Shown: positions 41,399 to 54,895 of the stretch, one piece after another
How positions within the stretch are numbered: position 1 is the stretch's first letter
Layout of the letters: each line of letters begins with the position of its first letter
DNA from: Climacium dendroides
Lineage: Eukaryota > Streptophyta > Bryopsida > Hypnales > Climaciaceae
NCBI GenBank assembly: GCA_950106755.1
Contig: CATNNA010000076.1
Location: 38,501-102,500 of the forward strand
Direction of reading: 5' to 3'
Length of the DNA: 64,000 nt
The notes under the pieces: model-generated
Database searches by the model: none
Told to the model about the DNA's origin: nothing
The model's input: only the letters and a program-made list of their open reading frames with translations
Made by a program: the position numbers and the translations under genes

Positions 41399-42157
41399 GT
41401 GTCCAACAAAATGTTACTTCATCAAATTCACGTAAAAAAAAATGGGAAACATGTTGTGCAAGTTGCAATTATTCATAAAGTCACCAATTCCAAAAAAATG
41501 CAATTGGTGGTCACTTTCAATGCCCTCGTACATGAAAGTAAAAATTGGGGCATGAACCTAGTTCTGTACTTTAGTGTCCAACAAAATGTTACTTCATCAA
41601 ATTCACGTAAAAAAAAATGGGAAACATGTTGTGCAAGTTGCAATTATTCATAAAGTCATGAATTCAAAAAAAATGCAATTGGTGGTCACTTTGAATGACC
41701 TTGTACATGAAAGTAAAAATTGGGGCATGAACCTAGCCCGATACTTTAGTGTCCAACAAAATGTAACCTCATAAAATTCACGTAAAAAAAAAATGGGAAA
41801 CATGTTGTGCAAGTTGCAATTATTCATAAAGTCACCAATTCCAAAAAAATGCAATTGGTGGTCACTTTGAATGACCTCGAACGTGAAAGTAAAAATTAGG
41901 ACATGAACCTAGTTCTGTACTTTAGTGTCCAACAAAATGTTACCTCATCAAATTCACGTAAAAAAAAATGGGAAACATGTTGTGCAAGTTGCAATTATTC
42001 ATAAAGTCACCAATTCCAAAAAAATGCAATTGGTGGTCACTTTAAATGCCCTCGTACATGAAAGTAAAAATTGGGGCATGAACCTAGTTCTGTACTTTAG
42101 TGTCCAACAAAATGTTACCTCATCAAATTCACGTAAAAAAAAAATGGGAAACATGTT

Positions 42158-43690
42158 GTGCAAGTTGCAATTATTCATAAAGTCACCAATTCAAAAAAAA
42201 TGCAATTGGTGGTCACTTTCAATGACCACGTACTTGAAAGTAAAAATTGGGGCATGAACCTAGCCCTGTACTTTAGTGTCCAACAAAATGTTACCTCATC
42301 AAATTCACGTAAAAAAAAATGGGAAACATGTTGTGCAAGTTGCAATTATTCATAAAGTCATGAACTCAAAAAAAATGCAATTGGTGGTCACTTTGAATGA
42401 CCTCGTACGTGAAAGTAAAAATTGGGGCATGAACCTAGCCCTGTACTTTAGTGTCCAACAAAATGTTACCTCATCAAATTCACGTAAAAAAAAATGGGAA
42501 ACATGTTGTGCAAGTTGCAATTATTCATAAAGTCACCAATTCCAAAAAAATGCAATTGGTGGTCACTTTGAATGCCCTCGTACATGAAACTAAAAATTGG
42601 GGCATGAACCTAGTTCTGTACTTTAGTGTCCAACAAAATGTTACTTCATCAAATTCACGTAAAAAAAAATGGGAAACATGTTGTGCAAGTTGCAATTATT
42701 CATAAAGTCATGAATTCAAAAAAAATGCAATTGGTGGTCACTTTAAATGCCCTCGTACATGAAAGTAAAAATTGGGGCATGAACCTAGCCCTGTACTTTA
42801 GTGTCCAACAAAATGTTACCTCATCAAATTCACGTAAAAAAAAATGGGAAACATGTTGTGCAAGTTGCAATTATTCATAAAGTCATGAATTCAAAAAAAA
42901 TGCAATTGGTGGTCACTTTGAATGCCCTCGTACATGAAAGTAAAAATTGGGGCATGAACCTAGCCCTGTACTTTAGTGTCCAACAAAATGTTACCTCATC
43001 AAATTCACGTAAAAAAAAAATGGGAAACATGTTGTGCAAGTTGCAATTATTCATAAAGTCACCAATTCCAAAAAAATGCAATTGGTGGTCACTTTGAATG
43101 ACCTCGAACGTGAAAGTAAAAATTAGGGCATGAACCTAGCCCTGTACTTTAGTGTCCAACAAAATGTTACCTCATCAAATTCACGTAAAAAAAAATGGGA
43201 AACATGTTGTGCAAGTTGCAATTATTCATAAAGTCACCAATTCCAAAAAAATGCAATTGGTGGTCACTTTGAATGACCTCGTACATGAAAGTAAAAATTG
43301 GGGCATGAACCTAGCCCTGTACTTTAGTGTCCAACAAAATGTTACCTCATCAAATTCACGTAAAAAAAAATGGGAAACATGTTGTGCAAGTTGCAATTAT
43401 TCATAAAGTCACCAATTCCAAAAAAATGCAATTGGTGGTCACTTTCAATGCCCTCGTACATGAAAGTAAAAATTGGGGCATGAACCTAGTTCTGTACTTT
43501 AGTGTCCAACAAAATGTTACTTCATCAAATTCACGTAAAAAAAAATGGGAAACATGTTGTGCAAGTTGCAATTATTCATAAAGTCATGAATTCAAAAAAA
43601 ATGCAATTGGTGGTCACTTTGAATGACCTTGTACATGAAAGTAAAAATTGGGGCATGAACCTAGTTCTGTACTTTAGTGTCCAACAAAAT
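42158..43690 (+). repeat. Sixteen-monomer-offset duplication, copy 2
   Basis: Copy 2 at offset 2803. The match ends near 43690, where this copy has TTACTTCATC and copy 1 has TTACTTCATA. Confidence 0.72.
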
Positions 43691-46130
43691 GTTACTTCAT
43701 CAAATTCACGTAAAAAAAAATGGGAAACATGTTGTGCAAGTTGCAATTATTCATAAAGTCACCAATTCCAAAAAAATGCAATTGGTGGTCACTTTCAATG
43801 CCCTCGTACATGAAACTAAAAATTGGGGCATGAACCTAGTTCTGTACTTTAGTGTCCAACAAAATGTTACTTCATCAAATTCACGTAAAAAAAAATGGGA
43901 AACATGTTGTGCAAGTTGCAATTATTCATAAAGTCATGAATTCAAAAAAAATGCAATTGGTGGTCACTTTGAATGACCTTGTACATGAAAGTAAAAATTG
44001 GGGCATGAACCTAGCCCGATACTTTAGTGTCCAACAAAATGTAACCTCATAAAATTCACGTAAAAAAAAAATGGGAAACATGTTGTGCAAGTTGCAATTA
44101 TTCATAAAGTCACCAATTCCAAAAAAATGCAATTGGTGGTCACTTTGAATGACCTCGAACGTGAAAGTAAAAATTAGGACATGAACCTAGTTCTGTACTT
44201 TAGTGTCCAACAAAATGTTACCTCATCAAATTCACGTAAAAAAAAATGGGAAACATGTTGTGCAAGTTGCAATTATTCATAAAGTCATGAACTCAAAAAA
44301 AATGCAATTGGTGGTCACTTTGAATGACCTCGTACGTTAAAGTAAAAATTGGGGCATGAACCTAGCCCTGTACTTTAGTGTCCAACAAAATGTTACCTCA
44401 TCAAATTCACGTAAAAAAAAATGGGAAACATGTTGTGCAAGTTGCAATTATTCATAAAGTCACCAATTCCAAAAAAATGCAATTGGTGGTCACTTTAAAT
44501 GCCCTCGTACATGAAAGTAAAAATTGGGGCATGAACCTAGCCCTGTACTTTAGTGTCCAACAAAATGTTACCTCATCAAATTCACGTAAAAAAAAATGGG
44601 AAACATGTTGTGCAAGTTGCAATTATTCATAAAGTCATGAATTCAAAAAAAATGCAATTGGTGGTCACTTTGAATGCCCTCGTACATGAAAGTAAAAATT
44701 GGGGCATGAACCTAGCCCTGTACTTTAGTGTCCAACAAAATGTTACCTCATCAAATTCACGTAAAAAAAAAATGGGAAACATGTTGTGCAAGTTGCAATT
44801 ATTCATAAAGTCACCAATTCCAAAAAAATGCAATTGGTGGTCACTTTGAATGACCTCGAACGTGAAAGTAAAAATTAGGGCATGAACCTAGCCCTGTACT
44901 TTAGTGTCCAACAAAATGTTACCTCATCAAATTCACGTAAAAAAAAATGGGAAACATGTTGTGCAAGTTGCAATTATTCATAAAGTCACCAATTCCAAAA
45001 AAATGCAATTGGTGGTCACTTTGAATGACCTCGAACGTGAAAGTAAAAATTAGGACATGAACCTAGTTCTGTACTTTAGTGTCCAACAAAATGTTACCTC
45101 ATCAAATTCACGTAAAAAAAAATGGGAAACATGTTGTGCAAGTTGCAATTATTCATAAAGTCACCAATTCCAAAAAAATGCAATTGGTGGTCACTTTAAA
45201 TGCCCTCGTACATGAAAGTAAAAATTGGGGCATGAACCTAGTTCTGTACTTTAGTGTCCAACAAAATGTTACCTCATCAAATTCACGTAAAAAAAAAATG
45301 GGAAACATGTTGTGCAAGTTGCAATTATTCATAAAGTCACCAATTCGAAAAAAATGCAATTGGTGGTCACTTTCAATGACCACGTACTTGAAAGTAAAAA
45401 TTGGGGCATGAACCTAGCCCTGTACTTTAGTGTCCAACAAAATGTTACCTCATCAAATTCACGTAAAAAAAAATGGGAAACATGTTGTGCAAGTTGCAAT
45501 TATTCATAAAGTCACCAATTCCAAAAAAATGCAATTGGTGGTCACTTTAAATGCCCTCGTACATGAAAGTAAAAATTGGGGCATGAACCTAGCCCTGTAC
45601 TTTAGTGTCCAACAAAATGTTACCTCATCAAATTCACGTAAAAAAAAATGGGAAACATGTTGTGCAAGTTGCAATTATTCATAAAGTCACCAATTCCAAA
45701 AAAATGCAATTGGTGGTCACTTTAAATGCCCTCGTACATGAAAGTAAAAATTGGGGCATGAACCTAGCCCTGTACTTTAGTGTCCAACAAAATGTTACCT
45801 CATCAAATTCACGTAAAAAAAAATGGGAAACATGTTGTGCAAGTTGCAATTATTCATAAAGTCATGAATTCAAAAAAAATGCAATTGGTGGTCACTTTGA
45901 ATGCCCTCGTACATGAAAGTAAAAATTGGGGCATGAACCTAGCCCTGTACTTTAGTGTCCAACAAAATGTTACCTCATCAAATTCACGTAAAAAAAAAAT
46001 GGGAAACATGTTGTGCAAGTTGCAATTATTCATAAAGTCACCAATTCCAAAAAAATGCAATTGGTGGTCACTTTGAATGACCTCGAACGTGAAAGTAAAA
46101 ATTAGGGCATGAACCTAGCCCTGTACTTTA

Positions 46131-48234
46131 GTGTCCAACAAAATGTTACCTCATCAAATTCACGTAAAAAAAAATGGGAAACATGTTGTGCAAGTTGCAA
46201 TTATTCATAAAGTCACCAATTCCAAAAAAATGCAATTGGTGGTCACTTTGAATGACCTCGTACATGAAAGTAAAAATTGGGGCATGAACCTAGCCCTGTA
46301 CTTTAGTGTCCAACAAAATGTTACCTCATCAAATTCACGTAAAAAAAAATGGGAAACATGTTGTGCAAGTTGCAATTATTCATAAAGTCATGAACTCAAA
46401 AAAAATGCAATTGGTGGTCACTTTGAATGACCTCGTACGTGAAAGTAAAAATTGGGGCATGAACCTAGCCCTGTACTTTAGTGTCCAACAAAATGTTACC
46501 TCATCAAATTCACGTAAAAAAAAATGGGAAACATGTTGTGCAAGTTGCAATTATTCATAAAGTCACCAATTCCAAAAAAATGCAATTGGTGGTCACTTTC
46601 AATGCCCTCGTACATGAAAGTAAAAATTGGGGCATGAACCTAGCCCTGTACTTTAGTGTCCAACAAAATGTTACCTCATCAAATTCACGTAAAAAAAAAT
46701 GGGAAACATGTTGTGCAAGTTGCAATTATTCATAAAGTCATGAACTCAAAAAAAATGCAATTGGTGGTCACTTTGAATGACCTTGTACATGAAAGTAAAA
46801 ATTGGGGCATGAACCTAGCCCGATACTTTAGTGTCCAACAAAATGTAACCTCATAAAATTCACGTAAAAAAAAAATGGGAAACATGTTGTGCAAGTTGCA
46901 ATTATTCATAAAGTCACCAATTCCAAAAAAATGCAATTGGTGGTCACTTTGAATGACCTCGAACGTGAAAGTAAAAATTAGGACATGAACCTAGTTCTGT
47001 ACTTTAGTGTCCAACAAAATGTTACCTCATCAAATTCACGTAAAAAAAAATGGGAAACATGTTGTGCAAGTTGCAATTATTCATAAAGTCACCAATTCCA
47101 AAAAAATGCAATTGGTGGTCACTTTAAATGCCCTCGTACATGAAAGTAAAAATTGGGGCATGAACCTAGTTCTGTACTTTAGTGTCCAACAAAATGTTAC
47201 CTCATCAAATTCACGTAAAAAAAAAATGGGAAACATGTTGTGCAAGTTGCAATTATTCATAAAGTCATGAACTCAAAAAAAATGCAATTGGTGGTCACTT
47301 TGAATGACCTCGTACGTTAAAGTAAAAATTGGGGCATGAACCTAGCCCTGTACTTTAGTGTCCAACAAAATGTTACCTCATCAAATTCACGTAAAAAAAA
47401 ATGGGAAACATGTTGTGCAAGTTGCAATTATTCATAAAGTCATGAACTCAAAAAAAATGCAATTGGTGGTCACTTTGAATGACCTCGTACGTTAAAGTAA
47501 AAATTGGGGCATGAACCTAGCCCTGTACTTTAGTGTCCAACAAAATGTTACCTCATCAAATTCACGTAAAAAAAAATGGGAAACATGTTGTGCAAGTTGC
47601 AATTATTCATAAAGTCACCAATTCCAAAAAAATGCAATTGGTGGTCACTTTGAATGACCTCGTACATGAAAGTAAAAATTGGGGCATGAACCTAGTTCTA
47701 TACTTTAGTGTCCAACAAAATGTTACCTCATCAAATTCACGTAAAAAAAAATGGGAAACATGTTGTGCAAGTTGCAATTATTCATAAAGTCACCAATTCC
47801 AAAAAAATGCAATTGGTGGTCACTTTAAATGCCCTCGTACATGAAAGTAAAAATTGGGGCATGAACCTAGTTCTGTACTTTAGTGTCCAACAAAATGTTA
47901 CCTCATCAAATTCACGTAAAAAAAAAATGGGAAACATGTTGTGCAAGTTGCAATTATTCATAAAGTCACCAATTCCAAAAAAATGCAATTGGTGGTCACT
48001 TTGAATGACCTCGTACATGAAAGTAAAAATTGGGGCATGAACCTAGTTCTGTACTTTAGTGTCCAACAAAATGTTACCTCATCAAATTCACGTAAAAAAA
48101 AAATGGGAAACATGTTGTGCAAGTTGCAATTATTCATAAAGTCACCAATTCCAAAAAAATGCAATTGGTGGTCACTTTGAATGACCTCGAACGTGAAAGT
48201 AAAAATTAGGGCATGAACCTAGCCCTGTACTTTA
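46131..48234 (+). repeat. Twelve-monomer higher-order unit, copy 1 (2104 bp)
   Basis: Twelve monomers in fixed subtype order, including one CCCGATAC/TAACCTCATA monomer, two GTTAAAG monomers (47318, 47493) and one TTCTATAC monomer (47700). The whole order repeats at 48235 with offset 2104. Confidence 0.82.
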
Positions 48235-50338
48235 GTGTCCAACAAAATGTTACCTCATCAAATTCACGTAAAAAAAAATGGGAAACATGTTGTGCAAGTT
48301 GCAATTATTCATAAAGTCACCAATTCCAAAAAAATGCAATTGGTGGTCACTTTGAATGACCTCGTACATGAAAGTAAAAATTGGGGCATGAACCTAGCCC
48401 TGTACTTTAGTGTCCAACAAAATGTTACCTCATCAAATTCACGTAAAAAAAAATGGGAAACATGTTGTGCAAGTTGCAATTATTCATAAAGTCATGAACT
48501 CAAAAAAAATGCAATTGGTGGTCACTTTGAATGACCTCGTACGTGAAAGTAAAAATTGGGGCATGAACCTAGCCCTGTACTTTAGTGTCCAACAAAATGT
48601 TACCTCATCAAATTCACGTAAAAAAAAATGGGAAACATGTTGTGCAAGTTGCAATTATTCATAAAGTCACCAATTCCAAAAAAATGCAATTGGTGGTCAC
48701 TTTCAATGCCCTCGTACATGAAAGTAAAAATTGGGGCATGAACCTAGCCCTGTACTTTAGTGTCCAACAAAATGTTACCTCATCAAATTCACGTAAAAAA
48801 AAATGGGAAACATGTTGTGCAAGTTGCAATTATTCATAAAGTCATGAACTCAAAAAAAATGCAATTGGTGGTCACTTTGAATGACCTTGTACATGAAAGT
48901 AAAAATTGGGGCATGAACCTAGCCCGATACTTTAGTGTCCAACAAAATGTAACCTCATAAAATTCACGTAAAAAAAAAATGGGAAACATGTTGTGCAAGT
49001 TGCAATTATTCATAAAGTCACCAATTCCAAAAAAATGCAATTGGTGGTCACTTTGAATGACCTCGAACGTGAAAGTAAAAATTAGGACATGAACCTAGTT
49101 CTGTACTTTAGTGTCCAACAAAATGTTACCTCATCAAATTCACGTAAAAAAAAATGGGAAACATGTTGTGCAAGTTGCAATTATTCATAAAGTCACCAAT
49201 TCCAAAAAAATGCAATTGGTGGTCACTTTAAATGCCCTCGTACATGAAAGTAAAAATTGGGGCATGAACCTAGTTCTGTACTTTAGTGTCCAACAAAATG
49301 TTACCTCATCAAATTCACGTAAAAAAAAAATGGGAAACATGTTGTGCAAGTTGCAATTATTCATAAAGTCATGAACTCAAAAAAAATGCAATTGGTGGTC
49401 ACTTTGAATGACCTCGTACGTTAAAGTAAAAATTGGGGCATGAACCTAGCCCTGTACTTTAGTGTCCAACAAAATGTTACCTCATCAAATTCACGTAAAA
49501 AAAAATGGGAAACATGTTGTGCAAGTTGCAATTATTCATAAAGTCATGAACTCAAAAAAAATGCAATTGGTGGTCACTTTGAATGACCTCGTACGTTAAA
49601 GTAAAAATTGGGGCATGAACCTAGCCCTGTACTTTAGTGTCCAACAAAATGTTACCTCATCAAATTCACGTAAAAAAAAATGGGAAACATGTTGTGCAAG
49701 TTGCAATTATTCATAAAGTCACCAATTCCAAAAAAATGCAATTGGTGGTCACTTTGAATGACCTCGTACATGAAAGTAAAAATTGGGGCATGAACCTAGT
49801 TCTATACTTTAGTGTCCAACAAAATGTTACCTCATCAAATTCACGTAAAAAAAAATGGGAAACATGTTGTGCAAGTTGCAATTATTCATAAAGTCACCAA
49901 TTCCAAAAAAATGCAATTGGTGGTCACTTTAAATGCCCTCGTACATGAAAGTAAAAATTGGGGCATGAACCTAGTTCTGTACTTTAGTGTCCAACAAAAT
50001 GTTACCTCATCAAATTCACGTAAAAAAAAAATGGGAAACATGTTGTGCAAGTTGCAATTATTCATAAAGTCACCAATTCCAAAAAAATGCAATTGGTGGT
50101 CACTTTGAATGACCTCGTACATGAAAGTAAAAATTGGGGCATGAACCTAGTTCTGTACTTTAGTGTCCAACAAAATGTTACCTCATCAAATTCACGTAAA
50201 AAAAAAATGGGAAACATGTTGTGCAAGTTGCAATTATTCATAAAGTCACCAATTCCAAAAAAATGCAATTGGTGGTCACTTTGAATGACCTCGAACGTGA
50301 AAGTAAAAATTAGGGCATGAACCTAGCCCTGTACTTTA
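48235..50338 (+). repeat. Twelve-monomer higher-order unit, copy 2 (2104 bp)
   Basis: Full copy with tags at 49422, 49597 (GTTAAAG) and 49804 (TTCTATAC). I found no difference from copy 1 at the diagnostic sites compared. Confidence 0.82.
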
Positions 50339-51565
50339 GTGTCCAACAAAATGTTACCTCATCAAATTCACGTAAAAAAAAATGGGAAACATGTTGTGCA
50401 AGTTGCAATTATTCATAAAGTCACCAATTCCAAAAAAATGCAATTGGTGGTCACTTTGAATGACCTCGTACATGAAAGTAAAAATTGGGGCATGAACCTA
50501 GCCCTGTACTTTAGTGTCCAACAAAATGTTACCTCATCAAATTCACGTAAAAAAAAATGGGAAACATGTTGTGCAAGTTGCAATTATTCATAAAGTCATG
50601 AACTCAAAAAAAATGCAATTGGTGGTCACTTTGAATGACCTCGTACGTGAAAGTAAAAATTGGGGCATGAACCTAGCCCTGTACTTTAGTGTCCAACAAA
50701 ATGTTACCTCATCAAATTCACGTAAAAAAAAATGGGAAACATGTTGTGCAAGTTGCAATTATTCATAAAGTCATGAACTCAAAAAAAATGCAATTGGTGG
50801 TCACTTTGAATGACCTCGTACGTTAAAGTAAAAATTGGGGCATGAACCTAGCCCTGTACTTTAGTGTCCAACAAAATGTTACCTCATCAAATTCACGTAA
50901 AAAAAAATGGGAAACATGTTGTGCAAGTTGCAATTATTCATAAAGTCACCAATTCCAAAAAAATGCAATTGGTGGTCACTTTGAATGACCTCGTACATGA
51001 AAGTAAAAATTGGGGCATGAACCTAGTTCTATACTTTAGTGTCCAACAAAATGTTACCTCATCAAATTCACGTAAAAAAAAATGGGAAACATGTTGTGCA
51101 AGTTGCAATTATTCATAAAGTCACCAATTCCAAAAAAATGCAATTGGTGGTCACTTTAAATGCCCTCGTACATGAAAGTAAAAATTGGGGCATGAACCTA
51201 GTTCTGTACTTTAGTGTCCAACAAAATGTTACCTCATCAAATTCACGTAAAAAAAAAATGGGAAACATGTTGTGCAAGTTGCAATTATTCATAAAGTCAC
51301 CAATTCCAAAAAAATGCAATTGGTGGTCACTTTGAATGACCTCGTACATGAAAGTAAAAATTGGGGCATGAACCTAGTTCTGTACTTTAGTGTCCAACAA
51401 AATGTTACCTCATCAAATTCACGTAAAAAAAAAATGGGAAACATGTTGTGCAAGTTGCAATTATTCATAAAGTCACCAATTCCAAAAAAATGCAATTGGT
51501 GGTCACTTTGAATGACCTCGAACGTGAAAGTAAAAATTAGGGCATGAACCTAGCCCTGTACTTTA
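50339..51565 (+). repeat. Shortened higher-order unit, seven monomers (1227 bp)
   Basis: Starts like the twelve-monomer unit but jumps after two monomers to the second GTTAAAG monomer (50824), so five consecutive monomers are missing. The TTCTATAC tag is at 51031. This is what an unequal exchange between two units would leave. Confidence 0.78.
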
Positions 51566-52967
51566 GTGTCCAACAAAATGTTACCTCATCAAATTCACGT
51601 AAAAAAAAATGGGAAACATGTTGTGCAAGTTGCAATTATTCATAAAGTCACCAATTCCAAAAAAATGCAATTGGTGGTCACTTTGAATGACCTCGTACAT
51701 GAAAGTAAAAATTGGGGCATGAACCTAGCCCTGTACTTTAGTGTCCAACAAAATGTTACCTCATCAAATTCACGTAAAAAAAAATGGGAAACATGTTGTG
51801 CAAGTTGCAATTATTCATAAAGTCATGAACTCAAAAAAAATGCAATTGGTGGTCACTTTGAATGACCTCGTACGTGAAAGTAAAAATTGGGGCATGAACC
51901 TAGCCCTGTACTTTAGTGTCCAACAAAATGTTACCTCATCAAATTCACGTAAAAAAAAATGGGAAACATGTTGTGCAAGTTGCAATTATTCATAAAGTCA
52001 CCAATTCCAAAAAAATGCAATTGGTGGTCACTTTCAATGCCCTCGTACATGAAAGTAAAAATTGGGGCATGAACCTAGCCCTGTACTTTAGTGTCCAACA
52101 AAATGTTACCTCATCAAATTCACGTAAAAAAAAATGGGAAACATGTTGTGCAAGTTGCAATTATTCATAAAGTCATGAACTCAAAAAAAATGCAATTGGT
52201 GGTCACTTTGAATGACCTCGTACGTTAAAGTAAAAATTGGGGCATGAACCTAGCCCTGTACTTTAGTGTCCAACAAAATGTTACCTCATCAAATTCACGT
52301 AAAAAAAAATGGGAAACATGTTGTGCAAGTTGCAATTATTCATAAAGTCACCAATTCCAAAAAAATGCAATTGGTGGTCACTTTGAATGACCTCGTACAT
52401 GAAAGTAAAAATTGGGGCATGAACCTAGTTCTATACTTTAGTGTCCAACAAAATGTTACCTCATCAAATTCACGTAAAAAAAAATGGGAAACATGTTGTG
52501 CAAGTTGCAATTATTCATAAAGTCACCAATTCCAAAAAAATGCAATTGGTGGTCACTTTAAATGCCCTCGTACATGAAAGTAAAAATTGGGGCATGAACC
52601 TAGTTCTGTACTTTAGTGTCCAACAAAATGTTACCTCATCAAATTCACGTAAAAAAAAAATGGGAAACATGTTGTGCAAGTTGCAATTATTCATAAAGTC
52701 ACCAATTCCAAAAAAATGCAATTGGTGGTCACTTTGAATGACCTCGTACATGAAAGTAAAAATTGGGGCATGAACCTAGTTCTGTACTTTAGTGTCCAAC
52801 AAAATGTTACCTCATCAAATTCACGTAAAAAAAAAATGGGAAACATGTTGTGCAAGTTGCAATTATTCATAAAGTCACCAATTCCAAAAAAATGCAATTG
52901 GTGGTCACTTTGAATGACCTCGAACGTGAAAGTAAAAATTAGGGCATGAACCTAGCCCTGTACTTTA
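51566..52967 (+). repeat. Shortened higher-order unit, eight monomers (1402 bp)
   Basis: As the seven-monomer form but keeping the TCAATGCC monomer at 51916, so four monomers are missing. Tags are GTTAAAG at 52226 and TTCTATAC at 52433. A further unit begins at 52968 with the original order and then diverges at 53844. Confidence 0.78.
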
Positions 52968-53843
52968 GTGTCCAACAAAATGTTACCTCATCAAATTCAC
53001 GTAAAAAAAAATGGGAAACATGTTGTGCAAGTTGCAATTATTCATAAAGTCACCAATTCCAAAAAAATGCAATTGGTGGTCACTTTGAATGACCTCGTAC
53101 ATGAAAGTAAAAATTGGGGCATGAACCTAGCCCTGTACTTTAGTGTCCAACAAAATGTTACCTCATCAAATTCACGTAAAAAAAAATGGGAAACATGTTG
53201 TGCAAGTTGCAATTATTCATAAAGTCATGAACTCAAAAAAAATGCAATTGGTGGTCACTTTGAATGACCTCGTACGTGAAAGTAAAAATTGGGGCATGAA
53301 CCTAGCCCTGTACTTTAGTGTCCAACAAAATGTTACCTCATCAAATTCACGTAAAAAAAAATGGGAAACATGTTGTGCAAGTTGCAATTATTCATAAAGT
53401 CACCAATTCCAAAAAAATGCAATTGGTGGTCACTTTCAATGCCCTCGTACATGAAAGTAAAAATTGGGGCATGAACCTAGCCCTGTACTTTAGTGTCCAA
53501 CAAAATGTTACCTCATCAAATTCACGTAAAAAAAAATGGGAAACATGTTGTGCAAGTTGCAATTATTCATAAAGTCATGAACTCAAAAAAAATGCAATTG
53601 GTGGTCACTTTGAATGACCTTGTACATGAAAGTAAAAATTGGGGCATGAACCTAGCCCGATACTTTAGTGTCCAACAAAATGTAACCTCATAAAATTCAC
53701 GTAAAAAAAAAATGGGAAACATGTTGTGCAAGTTGCAATTATTCATAAAGTCACCAATTCCAAAAAAATGCAATTGGTGGTCACTTTGAATGACCTCGAA
53801 CGTGAAAGTAAAAATTAGGACATGAACCTAGTTCTGTACTTTA

Positions 53844-54895
53844 GTGTCCAACAAAATGTTACCTCATCAAATTCACGTAAAAAAAAATGGGAAACATGTT
53901 GTGCAAGTTGCAATTATTCATAAAGTCACCAATTCCAAAAAAATGCAATTGGTGGTCACTTTAAATGCCCTCGTACATGAAAGTAAAAATTGGGGCATGA
54001 ACCTAGTTCTGTACTTTAGTGTCCAACAAAATGTTACCTCATCAAATTCACGTAAAAAAAAAATGGGAAACATGTTGTGCAAGTTGCAATTATTCATAAA
54101 GTCACCAATTCGAAAAAAATGCAATTGGTGGTCACTTTCAATGACCACGTACTTGAAAGTAAAAATTGGGGCATGAACCTAGCCCTGTACTTTAGTGTCC
54201 AACAAAATGTTACCTCATCAAATTCACGTAAAAAAAAATGGGAAACATGTTGTGCAAGTTGCAATTATTCATAAAGTCATGAACTCAAAAAAAATGCAAT
54301 TGGTGGTCACTTTGAATGACCTCGTACGTTAAAGTAAAAATTGGGGCATGAACCTAGCCCTGTACTTTAGTGTCCAACAAAATGTTACCTCATCAAATTC
54401 ACGTAAAAAAAAATGGGAAACATGTTGTGCAAGTTGCAATTATTCATAAAGTCACCAATTCCAAAAAAATGCAATTGGTGGTCACTTTAAATGCCCTCGT
54501 ACATGAAAGTAAAAATTGGGGCATGAACCTAGTTCTGTACTTTAGTGTCCAACAAAATGTTACCTCATCAAATTCACGTAAAAAAAAAATGGGAAACATG
54601 TTGTGCAAGTTGCAATTATTCATAAAGTCACCAATTCGAAAAAAATGCAATTGGTGGTCACTTTCAATGACCACGTACTTGAAAGTAAAAATTGGGGCAT
54701 GAACCTAGCCCTGTACTTTAGTGTCCAACAAAATGTTACCTCATCAAATTCACGTAAAAAAAAATGGGAAACATGTTGTGCAAGTTGCAATTATTCATAA
54801 AGTCATGAACTCAAAAAAAATGCAATTGGTGGTCACTTTGAATGACCTCGTACGTTAAAGTAAAAATTGGGGCATGAACCTAGCCCTGTACTTTA
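53844..54895 (+). repeat. Trimer duplicated in tandem (2 x 526 bp)
   Basis: Three monomers, including the CAATTCGAAA/CACGTACTTG subtype (G at 54112 and 54638) and a GTTAAAG monomer (54330 and 54856), are repeated at offset 526. The same trimer appears again around 56473-56998 (G at 56741, GTTAAAG at 56959). Confidence 0.8.
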
